This document shows positions 7,527-12,314 of a stretch of DNA of 12,314 bases, one piece after another (position 1 is the first letter of the stretch; every line of letters begins with the position of its first letter). Both the position numbers and the translations under genes were made by a program. This DNA comes from Acanthamoeba lenticulata (Eukaryota > Discosea > Longamoebia > Acanthamoebidae), in contig NAVB01001324.1 of the NCBI GenBank assembly GCA_002179805.1, positions 1 through 12,314 on the forward strand. Direction: 5' to 3'. The notes under the pieces were generated by a model. It saw only the letters and a list, made by a program, of their open reading frames with translations. It searched no databases and was not told the origin of the DNA.

Positions 7527-10500
7527 ATGGACAACACAACAGCACACAAGCGCGGGAAGCGGCGGCAAGGCGGAACCGCTGCTGCGCCCTTGGGCGATGG
7601 CTCTGTGGCGAAGGCGGAGACCCAACCCGAGCATGCGTTTGTCCTCGCGGAGCCTCCAGCGCAGGTCTTCGTTAGCGGGGGCATGAATTTGCACCCAACA
7701 CACACCCAAAACCTTATGTCACGTGTGAGGCAGGTAGTTTGTTCCGGCCACCACGCTTGGACTGTCCTCGGTACCCCCCTCTTCCCAAATTTCCCTCTCC
7801 ACCCCCCCGCAAGAACCAGAGCTAACGGTGAAGGCCACACATTGCGTCCTACGCAGAAAACGGTTCATGCTTTGCAGAGTAAGAGCCGCTGCCTGTCCAA
7901 CAGGACCCCAAAAGAGTCAGTCTCTTTAGATTTATTATTTTTACAATACTAAATTATTGCTTTTTTTTTGTTGTCCAGAAAGCCGAGCGGCGCCAGACGC
8001 ATCGTCAGTACGTAGCCTCTGGACCGCTGCTATTGATCCCCAACCAGCTGACGCAATCTTATGTGGCAGCGCTGGAGAATGAAAAAGTGCGCCAGGTAGC
8101 CTGTGCCGGCTGCATTGCGGTTCTATTAAAAGAGGATGGGCAAGTAGCGTGGTGCTTTATTGAAGACACGACCGTGTACGAGATACTTATATGATCCCCC
8201 TCTCCCCTAATGGATTCTCATAATCACTCACGCTCTCCTTGTTGAGAGCAGTCATCCGTCGCTCCTGCCAATCCAAACAGACCTGGAAGGTGGTGGCATC
8301 ATCGCACCAGTAAAAGAGGTTGCCTGTACCAACACGCATTTGCTCCTGCTTTGCGAAGATGTACGTGTCTTTCAAAGGTTATGCTCTGTGCGAAAACGAC
8401 GGCTCATCGAGTATGTCTCCACCACAGCGGTCGGTCTACACCGTTGCCATAAAACGAGGGGCGACCACTCCGAAGCCCGTGCTGCTCTTCGCACCCGATG
8501 TGGGTGTCATCCAGCTTGCTGGCTCGGTGAACACCCTCTTGGCCCTCACCGGTAAGGCTTACGCCTGTTTTATGCTCACAAGATTGCAGAGGTCTTCTTA
8601 CGCACCTGCCTGGGGCTTTTTTGTGTTCGTGCCCCAGCTGGTGGATCCATCTTCTCGTGGGAGCCGAGCCAAGGCGAGCCAGTCAAGGTCGAAGGCCTGG
8701 AAAACGTGAGCATCCGGTCGATTGCGTGTGGCTCCTACCACAAGGCGGCCATCACCACCGACGGCCAGTTGTACACTTGGTTTGCTCGCCCTTCTGTGTC
8801 CCTGCTTCACAACAGTCCACCTGACATGATGGTTGCACGCCCGGACAGGGGCAACAACACGATGAAGCAGCTGGGCCTGCATGGTGGCATCAAAAAGACC
8901 ACCACACCTCAGCGTGTGGCTGCACTTTACGACAAACCGGTGGTCAGTGTCTCGTGTGGTGCTTCGCACACCGCCTGGTGGGTTCCTCACTTACGCTCAA
9001 TTGATCTTCGCCGACTGGACTGACGCATGACCGCGGTGGTCACAGCCTCACCGAGATGGGACGAGTCTACACGTGGGGCGCTGGTAATTCGGGCGCTCTG
9101 GGTCACCACGACACAGTGGACCAGAGCACGCCTCGCTTGGTGGAAGCGCTGACTGGTACGTGTTCGAATAGCTGCTTGCAGCCGCGCAGTGGTCGTTTCT
9201 TCTTATGATACATGAAATAGACAAGACCGTGAGCCACATCGCCTGCGGCTGGTTCCATACGATTGCTATTGTCAGGTAGATTGAGGCGCCGCTCTCTTCT
9301 TATGTCAGACCGCGGTGGTTTTTCTATCTCTCATGCTCATCCTTTCACACGTTCAGTGTGGGTGCTGATCCGAGTAAGTCGCGACTGGCCAAGGACATCT
9401 CTTCGCTTCTTGCGCTCGAGCCCCATGAACGCTTTGCCGACGTGACCATCTTCGGTATCGTTAATCCCCCCCCCCCTCTAATCTAAATAGTTGGCCGCTG
9501 ACTCAACAACGGCCAGGCCAGGGAAGCATGCAGGGCTTCCCGTGCCATCGTATCGTGCTTAGCCGCGTCCCCGCCTGGCGCCGCGCACTCGCTGCTCAGG
9601 CCGAGCAGGCCAGTGGCAGCACTGACCGCGAGCTCCGGGTTGATGTGGAGGACCAGCTACTCCGGCTACTCCTCGCAAGCCTCTACGGCCAGGCGCTCGT
9701 TCCTGATCTGTCTACCGCCACCTACCTCCAGTTGGTGGGACTTGCCCAAAATCTGAGCTTCAAGGCCCTCTACGACGAGGCCATCGCCACGTTCGGCTCC
9801 AGCATTCATACCGACAACGTGTGCCGCGTGTGGAAGGAGCTGGACCAGTTCCAAAAACTGGAGACGGACGTGAAGATCGATGACGCCCTATGCAAGTTTC
9901 GGCAGGGCTGCTGCATGGCCATCATCTCCCTCTTTGACTGCAAGGCCGAACCAAATGACGAGTTTTGGGAAGTCGCTGCGGATGCAGCCAAGTATTTCCC
10001 CAAGATCGAAGCCTTGCTGGCCAGCAAGCGCAAGGAAGCTGCATCCGCCGACACGAATAGCCCTCAGGAAAGCGCAGCCATGGCCTCTGAGGTTGTGGAG
10101 GAGGTTGGTAACACCACTTCAACCACCGCGACAGCCTTAACGGCTGTGGTGAGCTTGGCTCCTCCCAGCGGCTCTGAGGAGCAACCTGAGTGCCAGGAAG
10201 AGGAGGAGAAGGCGGACAAGAACGATGCGAAGGAGATTGTGAAGGAGGGCGAGGACGAGGAGGACGAGGAGGAGCATGAGGAAGTGGCAAGCCTGAGGGA
10301 CATGCTGGCTCAGTTCATGAACAATCCGCGCTACGCTGACGTGAAACTGGTGGTTGAGGGTCACGAGATCCACGCGCACAAGGCAGTGCTGTGCTCACGG
10401 TCATCACACTTCCGGGCCATGTTTGCAATGGGCATGCGCGAGGCCACCACGAACATCATCGAGATTGGCGAGACATCGTACGAGGTCTTCAAGATCATTC

Positions 10501-12314
10501 TTGACTATCTCTACACTGCCCAGTACGTATACACACAACAGCCTCTTTTCTGCTTTGTGCTTGTGCTGGCCTGACCTTCCTTTGTGCACAAAGGGCCAAG
10601 CTGGCGGCTGAGACTGTTGTGGAGCTCATGATCTTCGCCAACCAGTACGTGCTGCTCCCGTTGCAGGAGCAGTGCGAGTACTTCATTGAGCAGGGTCTGT
10701 CGGCCGAGAACGCTGGCTACTTCTTAGCGATGGCCCATCACTTCCAGGCGCAATACTTGAAGGCGCTCGCAATGGACTACATGGTGAACCATCAAGAGGA
10801 GTTCATGTCGGTGCGTCTCAAGGCCTTGTCGAATCTGCAGTAACTCAACCTTCTGACAATTGACGCATACGCATGCTATCAGAACGACGAAGCCCTGGAG
10901 CATCTGCCCCCGGAGGTGCTGGACGAGTACAAACGAAACAGTTACGAATGCGCCTTTCTGCTTGCGCCACGCACAGTGTCCCGCTATCACTTCACACTGG
11001 CTCACATGATGGTAATTCTAGTTGTCTGCGCCGAACAGTGCATTGCCTTGGGTGCAGGCATCAAGTGGGCTCCCTGGCGGAACGTAGCCTCGTTTGTGAT
11101 CCAGGTTCACTTCCTTTTTTGTATCGTAATCGCTATGACCTGACCCAGAGACCAAGTCTTACACTGCTGCTCGGTCAGGCCTGCAATGTGAAAGGGGAGC
11201 TCCTGCCTGTGGGTGGCCAGAAGTTCTCTGTGAAGCTTTATCCGTTGAACCTTGAGGAAGGAGACAACGAGCCGTATAAGGCAGAGGAGGAAGAGAGCAT
11301 CAAGGAGGCCACTGGACCTCTCTCGGAGCACTTTGTATTGTTATCTCGTGAGGAGTCGAGACGCGGTCTACTCGCAAAGGCTCGTAAGGAACTGGCCACC
11401 CTGGGCGCCATCCAGGGATCCGTCATCGAGTACACCCGGATGAGCAATCCCACCGGTGCCGCCTCCTCCCCTTTTGGTTTCCCATGAAGTCCTCTTTGCC
11501 TTGCGTCGTGTCCACTCATCACCGGCTCTGTGCACGCAGGTGACTACATGGTCAAGTACTCGGTGCCGCAGCGGGGCACCTACAGGCTGGAGGTCATGCT
11601 TCACGGTAAACACATCCAGGGCAGCCCCTTCACCATTTGGGTCGGTGCCTCCCTCCTCATTGCACCAAGTCATTTTTATTATTTTTGGTTCACAAATGTT
11701 GGGCCATGAAGGCTAACATCAATGCTTCGTATGCTGAGCTGGGGACATGCAGTCGGGAGGTGGGTGCTCGACAGTAACCAGCCAGCTGCTGGGCTATGAG
11801 AGGCCGTTGTGGGCGGGAGAAGTCACGACTTTGACCCTTGTGACCAGAGACGACCAGGGCGTGCCGTGTCGAGGTATGTTTTGTGAAGCGGCACCACAAC
11901 CTGAGCCTGGCTGCTACGTGTCTCATGTCTCCCTTGCGCGCGCGTGTGTGTCTGTGTGTGTGTGTGATGACCAGGTGGAGGCAAGCGGTGGGAGTGTAAG
12001 ATTGCAGACAGCCAAGATACGGAGGTACAAGCCTGACAACGATTGAACGTCACTTGGGAGTGGCCTAAGGCTCTGCCCATTCTTTTTTCTTCCTCTATTT
12101 CTGCTCGGCAGGACCCGATCGTGGTGACAGACAACGATGATGGCACCTACACAGTCTCGATCATCCGCCACAAGAGCGGCCATTTCGAGGTTGAGATGGC
12201 TCTAAAGGGTGACGAGGTCTCACTCTCCGATCGCAGCACTGACAACACAAGCACCCAGCCACTAGCCGGCTCGCCTTTCACGCTTCTTTGTCTGGCCGGT
12301 CCAGTATGTCACTT
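7527..12314 (+). CDS. RCC1-repeat / tandem BTB / filamin-repeat protein (3' incomplete)
   Basis: Exons read: 7527-7770, 7857-7878, 7979-8007, 8070-8175, 8252-8360, 8428-8551, 8638-8779, 8849-8977, 9046-9155, 9221-9275, 9357-9454, 9517-10522, 10594-10810, 10883-11104, 11179-11455, 11540-11644, 11739-11873, 11975-12024 and 12112-12303, where a donor (gtatgt) leads out of the window. That is 1124 residues so far, in phase throughout. Residues about 40-356 form RCC1 repeats, with repeated signatures such as [74 protein letters not shown] and [18 protein letters not shown]1 (from about 380) has ADVTIFG and [14 protein letters not shown]; an acidic linker lies at about 606-645; BTB2 (about 655-780) has [20 protein letters not shown] and is canonical. 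Filamin-type repeat 1 (about 845-1000) ends [11 protein letters not shown]; repeat 2 (about 1000-1124) has DDGTYTVSI and [11 protein letters not shown]1 plus two BTBs recalls IBtk, a cullin-3 adaptor. A role as a cytoskeleton-linked or substrate-binding cullin-3 adaptor is inference. A 63-nt in-frame intron inside exon 14 (10976-11038) is possible. Confidence 0.88.
9466..9476 (+). repeat. 11-base C homopolymer in an intron of the RCC1-BTB-filamin gene
   Basis: Eleven C residues in a row lie in the short intron 9455-9516, between its gtatcg donor and its ggccag acceptor. They match in length the C tract on the coding strand of an intron in the HA/RS gene. Confidence 0.9.
11936..11966 (+). repeat. 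GC/GT microsatellite in an intron
   Basis: An alternating purine-pyrimidine run (gcgcgcgtgtgtgt, one tc break, then seven tg units) lies in the intron 11874-11974 of the RCC1-BTB-filamin gene, a few bases before its acceptor at 11974. Alternating GC/GT of this kind can adopt Z-DNA and is prone to length change. Confidence 0.85.

Noticed and set aside
7235..7840. 201-codon minus-strand open frame across the MINDY/RCC1 divergent region
   Set aside because: Its left half overlaps the likely MINDY leader in a different frame, and its right half is antisense to the first RCC1 exon. No domain or homologous motif is visible. Part of it could still be a MINDY 5' exon, but nothing in it supports that directly.
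11936..11966. Alternating GC/GT run considered as a regulatory or Z-DNA element
   Set aside because: It lies inside a short intron next to the acceptor and is best explained as a simple microsatellite; nothing else points to a regulatory role.
1..12314. Bacterial features such as operons, ribosome binding sites, CRISPR arrays, mobile elements and tRNA genes
   Set aside because: All genes are intron-split and eukaryotic in type. I saw no direct-repeat arrays, transposase motifs, inverted-repeat termini or cloverleaf sequences.

Overview
The window reads as GC-rich nuclear DNA from a unicellular eukaryote. Genes are tightly packed, and every gene is cut by short GT-AG introns (about 62-100 nt), several giving exons of 15-30 nt. 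The gene set is eukaryotic: CD36/LIMP-2 scavenger receptor, RP9 spliceosomal factor, MINDY deubiquitinase and an RCC1/BTB/filamin protein. The compact layout, GC-rich exons, AT-richer introns and domain mix fit an amoebozoan such as Acanthamoeba. That assignment is inference; no marker here proves it. I found no rRNA, tRNA, CRISPR array, transposon or prophage.

Layout from left to right. (1) Minus strand, about 1-448: the 5' end of a CD36/LIMP-2-type membrane receptor, which runs off the left edge. (2) Minus strand, 680-3776: a five-exon gene for a protein of about 938 residues with Pro/Ala-rich, coiled-coil and Arg/Ser-rich regions and two helicase-associated (HA) domains, but no helicase core. 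(3) A 320-bp AT-richer spacer at 3777-4096, shared by divergent genes. (4) Plus strand, 4097-5380: a seven-exon RP9 (PIM1-associated protein) orthologue with a zinc knuckle and a long RS tail. (5) Minus strand, 5500-7242: a MINDY-1/2-type Lys48-ubiquitin deubiquitinase in seven exons, ending in a CaaX-like Cys-Val-Leu-Cys and convergent with RP9. (6) A second divergent spacer at 7243-7526. (7) Plus strand, 7527 to the right edge: a large gene of at least 19 exons encoding RCC1 repeats, two BTB domains split by an acidic linker, and at least two filamin-type immunoglobulin repeats; it continues past the window.

Exon models were built by hand. I required GT-AG borders, matching phase across each junction and continuity of the domain signature. 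For genes 2, 4 and 5 the summed exon lengths are exact multiples of three and end at a stop codon, which supports them strongly. The genes do not form one pathway. The only functional hint from position is that the HA/RS protein and RP9, both carrying Arg/Ser-rich segments, are transcribed divergently from one short spacer. I saw no undescribed multi-gene system; the most distinctive item is the RCC1-BTB-BTB-filamin architecture.
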